From the NCBI GenBank assembly GCA_036519575.1, contig DATDKZ010000013.1, positions 1 to 8,755 of the forward strand: a DNA stretch of 8,755 bases. The letters run 5' to 3'. Source of the stretch: AC-69 sp036519575. Its GTDB lineage: Bacteria; Actinomycetota; UBA4738; HRBIN12. The notes below the pieces were generated by a model. That model saw nothing but the letters and a program-made list of their open reading frames with translations. It was not told the origin of the DNA and made no database searches. Numbering within the stretch: position 1 is the first letter of the stretch; every line of letters starts with the position of its first letter. Below are positions 1 to 5,602 of the stretch, piece by piece. A program made the position numbers and the translations under genes.

Positions 1-50
1 CTCCGCTCCATTCGCTGAGCCCCGGCGTGACCTGACTCCGGGCCGTCTGC

Positions 51-56
51 CATCCT
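51..56 (+). promoter_or_regulatory. Putative -10 box (CATCCT) of the methyltransferase gene
   Basis: CATCCT ends 7 nt before the ATG at 64. There is no Shine-Dalgarno sequence in the gap, so a leaderless transcript is likely. The box lies inside a short inverted repeat (CCATC-CTT-GATGG, 50-62). No convincing -35 is visible. The call rests mainly on the same arrangement recurring before other genes in this window. Confidence 0.35.
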
Positions 57-63
57 TGATGGT

Positions 64-858
64 ATGGACGAGCACCTCGCATCGAACCGAGCGCTGTGGG
101 ACGAGTGGGCCGAGATCAATGCCCGGAGCGGCTTCTATAACCTCGAGGATTTCAAGCGGGGCGGCGTCCGGCTCCGCGACTACGAGATCGGGGAGGTCGG
201 CTCCGTCGCAGGCAAGACCCTGCTGCACCTCCAGTGCCATTTCGGCATCGATTCGCTCTCGTGGGCACGGTTGGGGGCAACGGTCACCGGCGTCGACTTC
301 TCCGAGCGGGCCATCCAGCTCGCGACCGCTGTGGGGGCCGAGCTCGGCCTCGACGCATCCTTCATCCGATCGGACGTCTACGAGCTGCCCACGCACCTCG
401 ACGGGGATTTCGACGTGGTGTACACGTCCAGGGGCGCGCTCTGTTGGTTGCCGAAGATCGGCCCATGGGCAGAGGTCGTGGCGCGCTTCGTCAGGCCCGG
501 TGGGTGCTTCTACGTCACCGAGGCCCACCCCATCCTGTGGGCGTACGAGGACGACTTCACGCTGAAATTCCCGTACTGGGAGCACGAGCAGCCGGTGGCG
601 ATCGAAGTCCGAGGTTCCTACGCGGATCCCGCCGCCGAGGTGAGGACAGAGAAGGAGTACAGCTGGAACCACGGCCTCGGCGAGATCGTCACGGCGCTGG
701 CCAAGGCCGGCTTGCGGATCGAGTTCCTCCACGAGTGGCCGTTCGTGGACTGGGAGGTCCCGTTCCTGGAGAAGCGGGATGGGTGGTGGCGGATGCCGGG
801 CGAGCTCGACGGGACGATGCCCCTGATGTACTCGCTGAAGGCGACGAAACCCGCCTGA
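64..858 (+). CDS. Class I SAM-dependent methyltransferase
   Basis: A 264-residue protein with the Rossmann-like methyltransferase fold. The AdoMet-binding motif I is LLHLQCHFG at residues 53-61. The acidic end of strand 2 is VTGVDFS (74-80, D78), which normally binds the ribose hydroxyls. The SDVYELP stretch (103-109) matches motif II, where the acidic residue contacts adenine. FDVVYTS (116-122) and RPGGCFYVTEAHP (144-156) are strands 4 and 5. The C-terminal part, rich in W, Y and F (about 157-264), should form the acceptor pocket. It belongs to the general soluble Methyltransf_11/25-like group. The acceptor cannot be told from sequence, and no neighbour suggests a pathway. The ATG at 64 is chosen because the sequence MDEHLASNRALWDEWAE is typical of this family's N-terminus and a -10-like box sits just upstream. 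The stop lies 1 nt from the end of the convergent small gene. The family call is firm; the substrate is unknown. Confidence 0.9.
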   Translation: MDEHLASNRALWDEWAEINARSGFYNLEDFKRGGVRLRDYEIGEVGSVAGKTLLHLQCHFGIDSLSWARLGATVTGVDFSERAIQLATAVGAELGLDASFIRSDVYELPTHLDGDFDVVYTSRGALCWLPKIGPWAEVVARFVRPGGCFYVTEAHPILWAYEDDFTLKFPYWEHEQPVAIEVRGSYADPAAEVRTEKEYSWNHGLGEIVTALAKAGLRIEFLHEWPFVDWEVPFLEKRDGWWRMPGELDGTMPLMYSLKATKPA

Positions 859-859
859 T

Positions 860-1126
860 CTAGAGCAGGGCGGACTGGCCCCGGGCCACGCGCTGTGCGC
901 GGCGGCGGCGGGGCGACTCGGCTGGGTGCTCCACCAGAGCCACGACACGGTCGGACATGAACCGTCCGCTCCTCACGGTCTTGCCGGTTCGGGTGACTTC
1001 GGCCACCTCCACGACGCCACGGGAGGTGGTGACCTCCACGTGCCGCCCAGACTTGCTGGCGTCGATCTCGAACGCCTGCACGCCCGTCCCGATGTCGATC
1101 ACGATCTCGACGCGGTCGCCCTTCAT
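860..1126 (-). CDS. Small conserved-looking protein with basic tail, function unknown
   Basis: An 88-residue protein I cannot assign to a named family. Residues 5-66 alternate hydrophobic and polar residues (VEIVIDIG, VQAFEI, RHVEVTT, GVVEVAEVT, VVALVEH), which suggests a small all-beta fold. The tail from about 69 is strongly basic (SPRRRRAQRVARG, 71-83) and could bind nucleic acid or be disordered. There is no signal peptide, membrane segment or cysteine. The ATG at 1126 is supported by a TAGGAT -10-like box 6 nt upstream. The gene follows the adenosine-deaminase-like gene on the same strand after a 51-nt gap that holds a hairpin, so it is probably transcribed on its own. It ends 1 nt from the methyltransferase stop. 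The reading frame is likely real: the strands look regular, and the start fits the promoter pattern of the neighbours. No function is proposed. Confidence 0.7.
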   Translation of the reverse strand: MKGDRVEIVIDIGTGVQAFEIDASKSGRHVEVTTSRGVVEVAEVTRTGKTVRSGRFMSDRVVALVEHPAESPRRRRAQRVARGQSALL

Positions 1127-1132
1127 GGCTTC

Positions 1133-1138
1133 ATCCTA
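1133..1138 (-). promoter_or_regulatory. Putative -10 box (TAGGAT) of the 88-residue gene
   Basis: Read on the minus strand, TAGGAT lies 6 nt before the ATG at 1126. It fits TANNNT exactly and leaves no room for a Shine-Dalgarno sequence, which indicates a leaderless mRNA. No clear -35 is seen. Confidence 0.45.
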
Positions 1139-1145
1139 GTCCCGC

Positions 1146-1168
1146 GGGCCGACAGGGCGTTTCGGCCC
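1146..1168 (-). terminator. GC-rich stem-loop after the adenosine-deaminase-like gene
   Basis: A perfect 7-bp inverted repeat, GGGCCGA / TCGGCCC, with a 9-nt loop. It starts 9 nt beyond the stop codon at 1178-1180 (minus strand) and precedes the promoter of the next gene. There is no U-tract, so it would be a hairpin-only terminator, or a processing or stability element. The position supports a 3'-end role; termination itself is inferred. Confidence 0.4.
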
Positions 1169-1177
1169 AAGCCCGCA

Positions 1178-2188
1178 TCAGGCCTCGTCGACCCAGCCGA
1201 AGTGCCGTTCGCGGACGTCGGCCTTCACGGCTTCTGGCAGGAAGCTGGCCTGGAGCGCATTGGCCGTGACCCGCTTGAGTTCACCGTCGACGAACCCCAG
1301 GACGTCCTCCGCCACCGACAGCTCGTGCGTGAGGTCGATGTCGAACAACCCCGGGTCGTCGGTGTTGATGGTCACGAGCGCGCCCTCCTGGAGGAGCCGT
1401 CGCGCGGGATGATGCTCCAGGTCGGGGACCGCGTTCGTCCGCTCGTTCGATGTTGGGCACATCTCGAGGGCAACGCCGCGATCGATCACGAGCGCAGTGA
1501 CCGCCGGATCCCACGCCACGCTCACGCCGTGGCCGAGACGGCTCACCCCCAGGGCCTGGACGGCCTCTCGCGGATATTCGGGACCCCCGGACTCCCCGTA
1601 GTGGGCCGTGAGCGGGATGCCGGCCTCGCGGATCGGCGCCAGCACGCCTGCGAACGTCGCGGCGGGGTAGTGGAGCTCGTCGTCGGCCAGGTCGAAGCCC
1701 ACCAGGTGCTCCCGGTTGCGGAGGGCGAACTCGACAGTTCGCTCGGCGGACTCGATCCCGTAGGACCGGCTGACGATGGCGATCAGTCCGACGGCGACAT
1801 CGAGGTTCCTGGCCCGATCGACCCCGGTACGGATGGCCTCCAGGGCCCGGTCCCAGTCCAGCGCGAAGGGCTTGCACAGGAACTCGGGGGAGAACCTGAG
1901 CTCCGCCAGTCTCACGTTGTCCGTCGCCAGGTCCTCGACGGCCTCGAACGCGATCCGTTCCACCGCACCGTAGTCTCGGAACGCCTCCTGGGCGACGCGG
2001 AAATACGTCAGGACCTCGGCCAGGCTGCTCATGGGCTGCAGCACTTGGGCCTCAGGTGCGAGCTCCTCGGGGGTTCGGGCCGCGAGTGGCTGGCCCGCCT
2101 CCCGATACAGGTCGATGATGGTCTGGAGCCGGATCGCCCCCTCAAGATGTCGGTGCAGCTCAACCTTGGGGAGCGAGCGAAGGTTCAT
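1178..2188 (-). CDS. add: Adenosine deaminase-superfamily protein (adenosine or adenosyl-nucleoside deaminase)
   Basis: A 336-residue TIM-barrel metal-dependent deaminase of normal family length, expected to replace the 6-amino group of an adenine nucleoside with a carbonyl in the cytoplasm. The visible zinc and catalytic residues are H12 and H14 (ELHRHLEG), H196 and E199 (AHYGE), H220 (LGHGV), and D277/D278 (NTDDP), with CPTSN at 244-248. The start is ATG 2188 because MNLRSLPKVELHRHLEG is the classic N-terminus; the frame stays open far upstream only as antisense of the neighbouring gene. Two positions differ from textbook adenosine deaminases: HAGE is HYGE (196-199), and LAGDE is LADDE (167-171), with Asp169 replacing a Gly that contacts the purine. 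The substrate could therefore be adenosine or another adenosyl nucleoside such as 6-aminodeoxyfutalosine. The gene is divergent from fabI across 111 nt. The family is secure; the symbol is given for the family and not for a proven substrate. Confidence 0.88.
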   Translation of the reverse strand: MNLRSLPKVELHRHLEGAIRLQTIIDLYREAGQPLAARTPEELAPEAQVLQPMSSLAEVLTYFRVAQEAFRDYGAVERIAFEAVEDLATDNVRLAELRFSPEFLCKPFALDWDRALEAIRTGVDRARNLDVAVGLIAIVSRSYGIESAERTVEFALRNREHLVGFDLADDELHYPAATFAGVLAPIREAGIPLTAHYGESGGPEYPREAVQALGVSRLGHGVSVAWDPAVTALVIDRGVALEMCPTSNERTNAVPDLEHHPARRLLQEGALVTINTDDPGLFDIDLTHELSVAEDVLGFVDGELKRVTANALQASFLPEAVKADVRERHFGWVDEA

Positions 2189-2196
2189 GGCCGGGG

Positions 2197-2202
2197 AGCC
2201 TA
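2197..2202 (-). promoter_or_regulatory. Putative -10 box (TAGGCT) of the adenosine-deaminase-like gene
   Basis: On the minus strand TAGGCT lies 8 nt before the ATG at 2188. It fits TANNNT, and the intervening bases (CCCCGGCC) hold no Shine-Dalgarno sequence, so the transcript is probably leaderless. No -35 match is visible. Confidence 0.4.
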
Positions 2203-2268
2203 GCGTCCGCGGTCGCCCGGGTGCGCTCCGGCGAGCGCCCGCGAAAGGCGTCCCAGCACGCGAGCCGC

Positions 2269-2274
2269 TAGCAT
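2269..2274 (+). promoter_or_regulatory. Putative -10 box (TAGCAT) of fabI
   Basis: TAGCAT fits TANNNT and would place transcription start near 2281, giving a leader of about 19 nt that just accommodates the purine-rich ribosome site at 2289-2295. No -35 match is visible. Confidence 0.35.
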
Positions 2275-2288
2275 CCGGTCCGAGTCGC

Positions 2289-2295
2289 GAGAGGG
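2289..2295 (+). promoter_or_regulatory. Ribosome binding site of fabI
   Basis: GAGAGGG, ending 4 nt before the ATG at 2300, is one of only two recognisable Shine-Dalgarno sequences in the window. It supports this ATG as the start. Confidence 0.5.
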
Positions 2296-2299
2296 ACGG

Positions 2300-3088
2300 A
2301 TGCTGCTCGAGGGCAAGAGACTCCTGATCACCGGCGTGCTGACGCGAGACAGCATCGCGTACTCCGTCGCGGAGGCCGCTCAGGAGCAGGGCGCGGAGCT
2401 CGTCCTCACCTCGTTCGGCCGGGCCATGAGCCTCACCGAAAAGAGCGCCAAACGGCTGCCACAACAGGTGGACGTGCTGGAGATGGACGCGAACAACCCC
2501 GACCACATCCAGGCGGTGGCCGACGACCTGGCGAAGCGATGGGGACGGGTCGACGGATTCCTGCACGCCATCGCGTTTGCGCCTCGGGACGCGCTCGGGG
2601 GGAACTTCCTGAACACGCCGTGGGAGAGCGTCCAGGCGGCGCTCCAGACCAGCGCGTACTCGCTGAAGGCCATCGCCGTGGGGATGCTGCCGCTGATGGG
2701 TGAGCATGGGGGCGGCATCGTGGGCCTGGACTTCGACGCCTCGGTGGCCTGGCCCCTGTACGACTGGATGGGCGTGGCCAAGGCGGGCCTCGAGTCGGTC
2801 TCGCGCTACCTGGCGCGCGACCTCGGCCGGCACCGGATCCGAGTGAACCTGGTCTCTGCTGGCCCGCTTCGAACCATCGCCGCCAAGGGCATCCCGGGGT
2901 TCGACGCGCTCGCCGACGGGTGGGGCGCGCGCGCGCCGCTTGGATGGGACACGGGCGACCCCACCCCGGTGGCGAAGGCCGCGGTGTTCCTTCTGTCGGA
3001 CTGGGCCTCGGGGATCACCGGGGAGATCCTCCACGTCGACGGCGGATATCACGCGATCGGCTCCGCGCTGCCCGAGGAAGCCGAGTAG
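2300..3088 (+). CDS. fabI: Enoyl-[acyl-carrier-protein] reductase (NADH), FabI/InhA type
   Basis: A 262-residue short-chain dehydrogenase that carries out the last reduction of each fatty-acid elongation cycle, trans-2-enoyl-ACP to acyl-ACP, in the cytoplasm. The divergent FabI nucleotide motif is TGVLTRDSIAY (11-21). HAIAFAP (89-95) lines the NADH site. The catalytic group is F145, Y154 and K161 in the Y-X6-K arrangement (YDWMGVAK), matching F149/Y158/K165 of InhA from memory. SAGPLRT (186-192) and HVDGG (245-249) are further family signatures. The stretch DFDASVAWPLYDWM is closer to mycobacterial InhA than to E. coli FabI. The loop between LRT and the conserved W-x-x-RAP is about 10 residues shorter than in InhA, which argues for ordinary chain-length substrates. 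Alanine at 90 and at 92 replace the Ser94 and Gly96 positions of InhA. The gene stands alone, divergent from the deaminase gene, and is followed by a hairpin. Confidence 0.95.
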   Translation: MLLEGKRLLITGVLTRDSIAYSVAEAAQEQGAELVLTSFGRAMSLTEKSAKRLPQQVDVLEMDANNPDHIQAVADDLAKRWGRVDGFLHAIAFAPRDALGGNFLNTPWESVQAALQTSAYSLKAIAVGMLPLMGEHGGGIVGLDFDASVAWPLYDWMGVAKAGLESVSRYLARDLGRHRIRVNLVSAGPLRTIAAKGIPGFDALADGWGARAPLGWDTGDPTPVAKAAVFLLSDWASGITGEILHVDGGYHAIGSALPEEAE

Positions 3089-3094
3089 GTCTCG

Positions 3095-3116
3095 GCGGAA
3101 CCCCTGCCGGTTCCGC
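3095..3116 (+). terminator. Stem-loop after fabI
   Basis: A perfect 8-bp inverted repeat, GCGGAACC / GGTTCCGC, with a 6-nt loop, beginning 6 nt after the fabI stop codon. No U-tract follows. It ends 6 nt before the -10 box of the next gene, so it also overlaps where a -35 or an operator would lie. A terminator is the simplest reading; an operator is possible. Confidence 0.5.
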
Positions 3117-3122
3117 GCGGTC

Positions 3123-3128
3123 TACCCT
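3123..3128 (+). promoter_or_regulatory. Putative -10 box (TACCCT) of the amidohydrolase gene
   Basis: TACCCT lies 6 nt before the GTG at 3135, with no Shine-Dalgarno sequence between. It fits TANNNT, suggests a leaderless mRNA, and supports the upstream GTG over the internal ATG at 3288. No -35 match is seen; the region is occupied by the fabI hairpin. Confidence 0.45.
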
Positions 3129-3134
3129 TGAACC

Positions 3135-4631
3135 GTGGCGGGCTGGCGCGACGACGACCCTGGGCTCCCCATCAAATTCGGGCCGTGCTCGAACGGCGAG
3201 TACGATCCGCAGCCCCTCTCGCCGGTCATGCGAGAGACCGTCCGGCGGGCGAGCGAAGAATGCGATCGGAACGCGAAGCGCTTGGGGATGAGCCGGCGAG
3301 AGTTCCTTCTCTCGGTATGCGGGGCGGCCACCACTCTCCTCGTGCTCGACGCGTGCACGCGCGAGGCGGTGCGCCACGTGTCCGGCTCGCCCGGCGCGAC
3401 CCCGGGTGGTGGCTACTCCATCCCACCCGAGGCCACGACCGAACCCGATGCCGCGCACGGCGCGATCGGCGGCGAGGAGTTCGTGTTCGATATCCAGGGT
3501 CATCTGCTCGAGTACGACCTGAACCCCGTGCTGAACGGCCAGGACTTTTGGACGCGGTTCCCGCAGCAGTACTGTGGCGAGGACGATCCGCGGACCTGCT
3601 ACTCGATCGACCACTTCATGGAGCTGATGTTCCTGCGGAGCGACACGTCGATGCTGGTCTTGTCGGCGCTCCCGATCTATCCGGAGGGGAGCCCGCTGTC
3701 AGCCAAGGTCATGGCCGAGACCCGCAGGGTGGCCGAGGGACTGTGCCGCGACGACCGCGTGTTGCTCCACGGCCAGGCCCTGCCGAACGTCGGGCCGCTC
3801 AGGGCGAACCTCGATGCCATGGAGGACCTGACGAGCACGTACCCGATCGTGGCGTGGAAGACGTTCACCCACTTCCCCGACGTCTTCCAGCACGACGGGA
3901 ACGCCTGGTGGCTCGACGACCACGAACGCGGAGTGCCGCAGGTGGGGGAGGCGTTCATCCGCAAGGCCGTCGAGCTCGGGATCCCTCGGATCTGCACGCA
4001 CAAGGGATTCTCCGGGAGCAGCCGGTTCGGCTCACCGGTCGACATCGGTCCCGCAGCCAGGCGCCATCCCGACGTCGACTTCGTCGTCTACCACTCGGGC
4101 TACGAGGCCGGAGGTCCCGAGGGTCCCTACACGGCGGCCACCGCCGATGTCGGGATCAATCGTCTGGTGTCCTCGCTGAAGCGCGCGGGGATCGGTCCGA
4201 ACGAGAACGTCTACGCCGAGCTCGGGTCGACCTGGTGGAGCGTGTTCCGGGCGCCCGACCAGGCCGCGCACGTCCTGGGCAAGCTCCTCCGGTACGTGGG
4301 GGAGGACAACGTGGTGTGGGGGACCGACTGCCTGTTCTACGGCTCACCCCAGGACCAGATCCAGGCCCTGCGGTCCTTCCACATCAGCGACGAGCTCCAG
4401 GAGCGGTACGGCTACCCCCGGCTGACCAAGGAGCTGAAGGCGAAGATCCTGGGCCTGAACGGGGCCCGGCTCTACGGCGTTGATCCGGTCACGACGAGGT
4501 GCGAGTTCACCCGGCGCGAGCTGGCGGAGATCCGCAAGCACCTGCCGGGCAAGGATCGGACGCTCGGGCCGGCCACCGTGGCAGCTGCACAGCACGTGCG
4601 AGACCACCATTGGGAGAACGGGATGCCGTGA
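3135..4631 (+). CDS. Amidohydrolase-2 family protein with twin-arginine lipoprotein signal
   Basis: A 498-residue predicted extracytoplasmic metal-dependent hydrolase with the TIM-barrel amidohydrolase-2 pattern. Likely active-site elements are D119 and H123 (FDIQGHL), H289 (ICTHKG), H320 (VVYHSGYE) and D398 (VWGTDCL), and the C-terminal LNGARLYGVDP (441-451) is a family signature. The first His of the usual HxH pair is Gln (QGH, 121-123). Residues 53-74 form a twin-arginine signal: SRREFLL, a hydrophobic run, then lipobox LDAC with C74, so a folded lipoprotein on the outer face of the membrane is expected. The region before the twin arginine is unusually long (52 residues) and carries an ordered-looking GPCSNGEYDPQPLSP stretch (16-30). 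GTG 3135 is chosen from the -10 box 6 nt upstream; ATG 3288, directly before SRREF, is the alternative. No substrate can be inferred. The gene ends 9 nt from the convergent zinc-ribbon gene. Confidence 0.82.
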   Translation: MAGWRDDDPGLPIKFGPCSNGEYDPQPLSPVMRETVRRASEECDRNAKRLGMSRREFLLSVCGAATTLLVLDACTREAVRHVSGSPGATPGGGYSIPPEATTEPDAAHGAIGGEEFVFDIQGHLLEYDLNPVLNGQDFWTRFPQQYCGEDDPRTCYSIDHFMELMFLRSDTSMLVLSALPIYPEGSPLSAKVMAETRRVAEGLCRDDRVLLHGQALPNVGPLRANLDAMEDLTSTYPIVAWKTFTHFPDVFQHDGNAWWLDDHERGVPQVGEAFIRKAVELGIPRICTHKGFSGSSRFGSPVDIGPAARRHPDVDFVVYHSGYEAGGPEGPYTAATADVGINRLVSSLKRAGIGPNENVYAELGSTWWSVFRAPDQAAHVLGKLLRYVGEDNVVWGTDCLFYGSPQDQIQALRSFHISDELQERYGYPRLTKELKAKILGLNGARLYGVDPVTTRCEFTRRELAEIRKHLPGKDRTLGPATVAAAQHVRDHHWENGMP

Positions 4632-4640
4632 GGCGCCAGG

Positions 4641-5537
4641 CTAGGCGACGCTGTCGTGGACGTTCGAGGCCAGGTCCATGGCGGCCGTCGTGTCCGAGGA
4701 GACGGCGTCGATGACGAACCCCCCCGTGTCCTGATCGTTCCACACGCACACGGCCCGGGGGTCGCCGATGGTGGTCGGGCGGTCCAGGATGATCGCGGCG
4801 CACCGGTAGGTCACGCCGTCCCTGGTCTCGGTTACGGCCTGACCCGTGTCGACGGAGCCGCCGCTCGAAGCGCCAAAGCCGGTGGCGAAGTCCTCCAGGC
4901 CGCCCGGGAGCGACGAGCCATCGGTCTCGAAGGCGATGACCATGAAGCCGGTCGTGGAGATGTCACCGTAGATCGCAGCCTTGGCCTCGACCCCCGCGCT
5001 CTTCAAGGTCTTCTCCATGAACTCCGTCGCCGCATCGGCGATCTGTGACTCGTCGTGCTGATACCCCGCGATCGTGTCGGGGAAGGTGATCCCCGACTGC
5101 AACCGCTGAACGAGGAAGAAGCCCAAGGTGACCAGGACCACGACGACGATGCCCGCCCACAACGGGCCGGCCATCGATCCGCTTGCTTTCGGCGCCGAGC
5201 CGGGCCACGTGGTCGTGGGTGGCCAGCTCGGCATGGAAACCGACTGTGGCGGGGCCGCGGCCGTGTTGTGGAGGACACCAGAGGGCGCCGCCGGGACCGG
5301 AGGGGTGCTCGGATCCGGGCCGGCCCCCCAGCTGTCGGACCGCGGCGACCCAGCAGGCTCGGGTGGGACGGACGATCCAGCGGTGGATCGCGGCGGAACC
5401 GGCGTGACCGATTCCGGTGGCGCCGCCCAGCCGGCCTCGCCTTCCTGAAGAGGAACAAGACGGGTGCCGCAGGACGCGCAGGAGGCCCGGCCCGGATCGT
5501 TGTCCGTCCCGCACCAGGCGCAGCGGCTCCTGTCCAC
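4641..5537 (-). CDS. Membrane-anchored zinc-ribbon protein, function unknown
   Basis: A 298-residue protein with four parts. Residues 6-24 are a zinc ribbon with two CxxC knuckles (CAWCG and CASCG; C6, C9, C20, C23). Residues about 28-124 are a low-complexity linker rich in P, S, A and G. Residues about 126-143 (LWAGIVVVVLVTLGFFLV) are a single membrane helix. Residues about 150-298 are a folded-looking C-terminal domain with a likely cysteine pair, C246 and C264. With no signal peptide and the ribbon inside, the C-terminal domain should lie outside the cell. The plan resembles many uncharacterised actinobacterial zinc-ribbon membrane proteins; a sensory or envelope role is only a guess. The GTG at 5535-5537 is chosen because a GAGGAGG ribosome site lies 4 nt upstream and the next codons lead directly into the ribbon. 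The frame stays open much further upstream, but that part is antisense to other genes. It lies 65 nt downstream of the PfkB-type kinase on the same strand, so co-transcription is possible. Confidence 0.75.
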   Translation of the reverse strand: MDRSRCAWCGTDNDPGRASCASCGTRLVPLQEGEAGWAAPPESVTPVPPRSTAGSSVPPEPAGSPRSDSWGAGPDPSTPPVPAAPSGVLHNTAAAPPQSVSMPSWPPTTTWPGSAPKASGSMAGPLWAGIVVVVLVTLGFFLVQRLQSGITFPDTIAGYQHDESQIADAATEFMEKTLKSAGVEAKAAIYGDISTTGFMVIAFETDGSSLPGGLEDFATGFGASSGGSVDTGQAVTETRDGVTYRCAAIILDRPTTIGDPRAVCVWNDQDTGGFVIDAVSSDTTAAMDLASNVHDSVA

Positions 5538-5541
5538 CCAC

Positions 5542-5548
5542 CCTCCTC
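5542..5548 (-). promoter_or_regulatory. Ribosome binding site of the zinc-ribbon gene
   Basis: On the minus strand GAGGAGG precedes the chosen GTG by 4 nt. It decides between many possible starts in this long open frame. A GATCCT -10-like element lies a little upstream (5558-5563). A second GTG 4 nt upstream (5539-5541) is in another frame and overlapped by this site. Confidence 0.55.
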
Positions 5549-5602
5549 GATGCCCGAAGGATCGCGGGGTCGGCCGAACTCGGTCCGGCGCTGCTCCCGC
5601 TG

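Noticed and set aside
926..2203. 425-codon open frame on the plus strand opposite the adenosine-deaminase-like gene
   Set aside because: It is the antisense shadow of a gene with complete active-site motifs. High GC makes such stop-free frames common, and its translation has no recognisable motif.
2189..3052. Upstream extension of the adenosine-deaminase frame to 624 codons
   Set aside because: The added part is antisense to fabI. The real N-terminus (LPKVELHRHLEG) begins at 2188 with a -10 box just upstream.
3128..4483. 451-codon plus-strand frame overlapping the amidohydrolase
   Set aside because: Its translation is arginine, glycine and proline rich with no motif; it is a shifted-frame shadow of the 498-residue protein.
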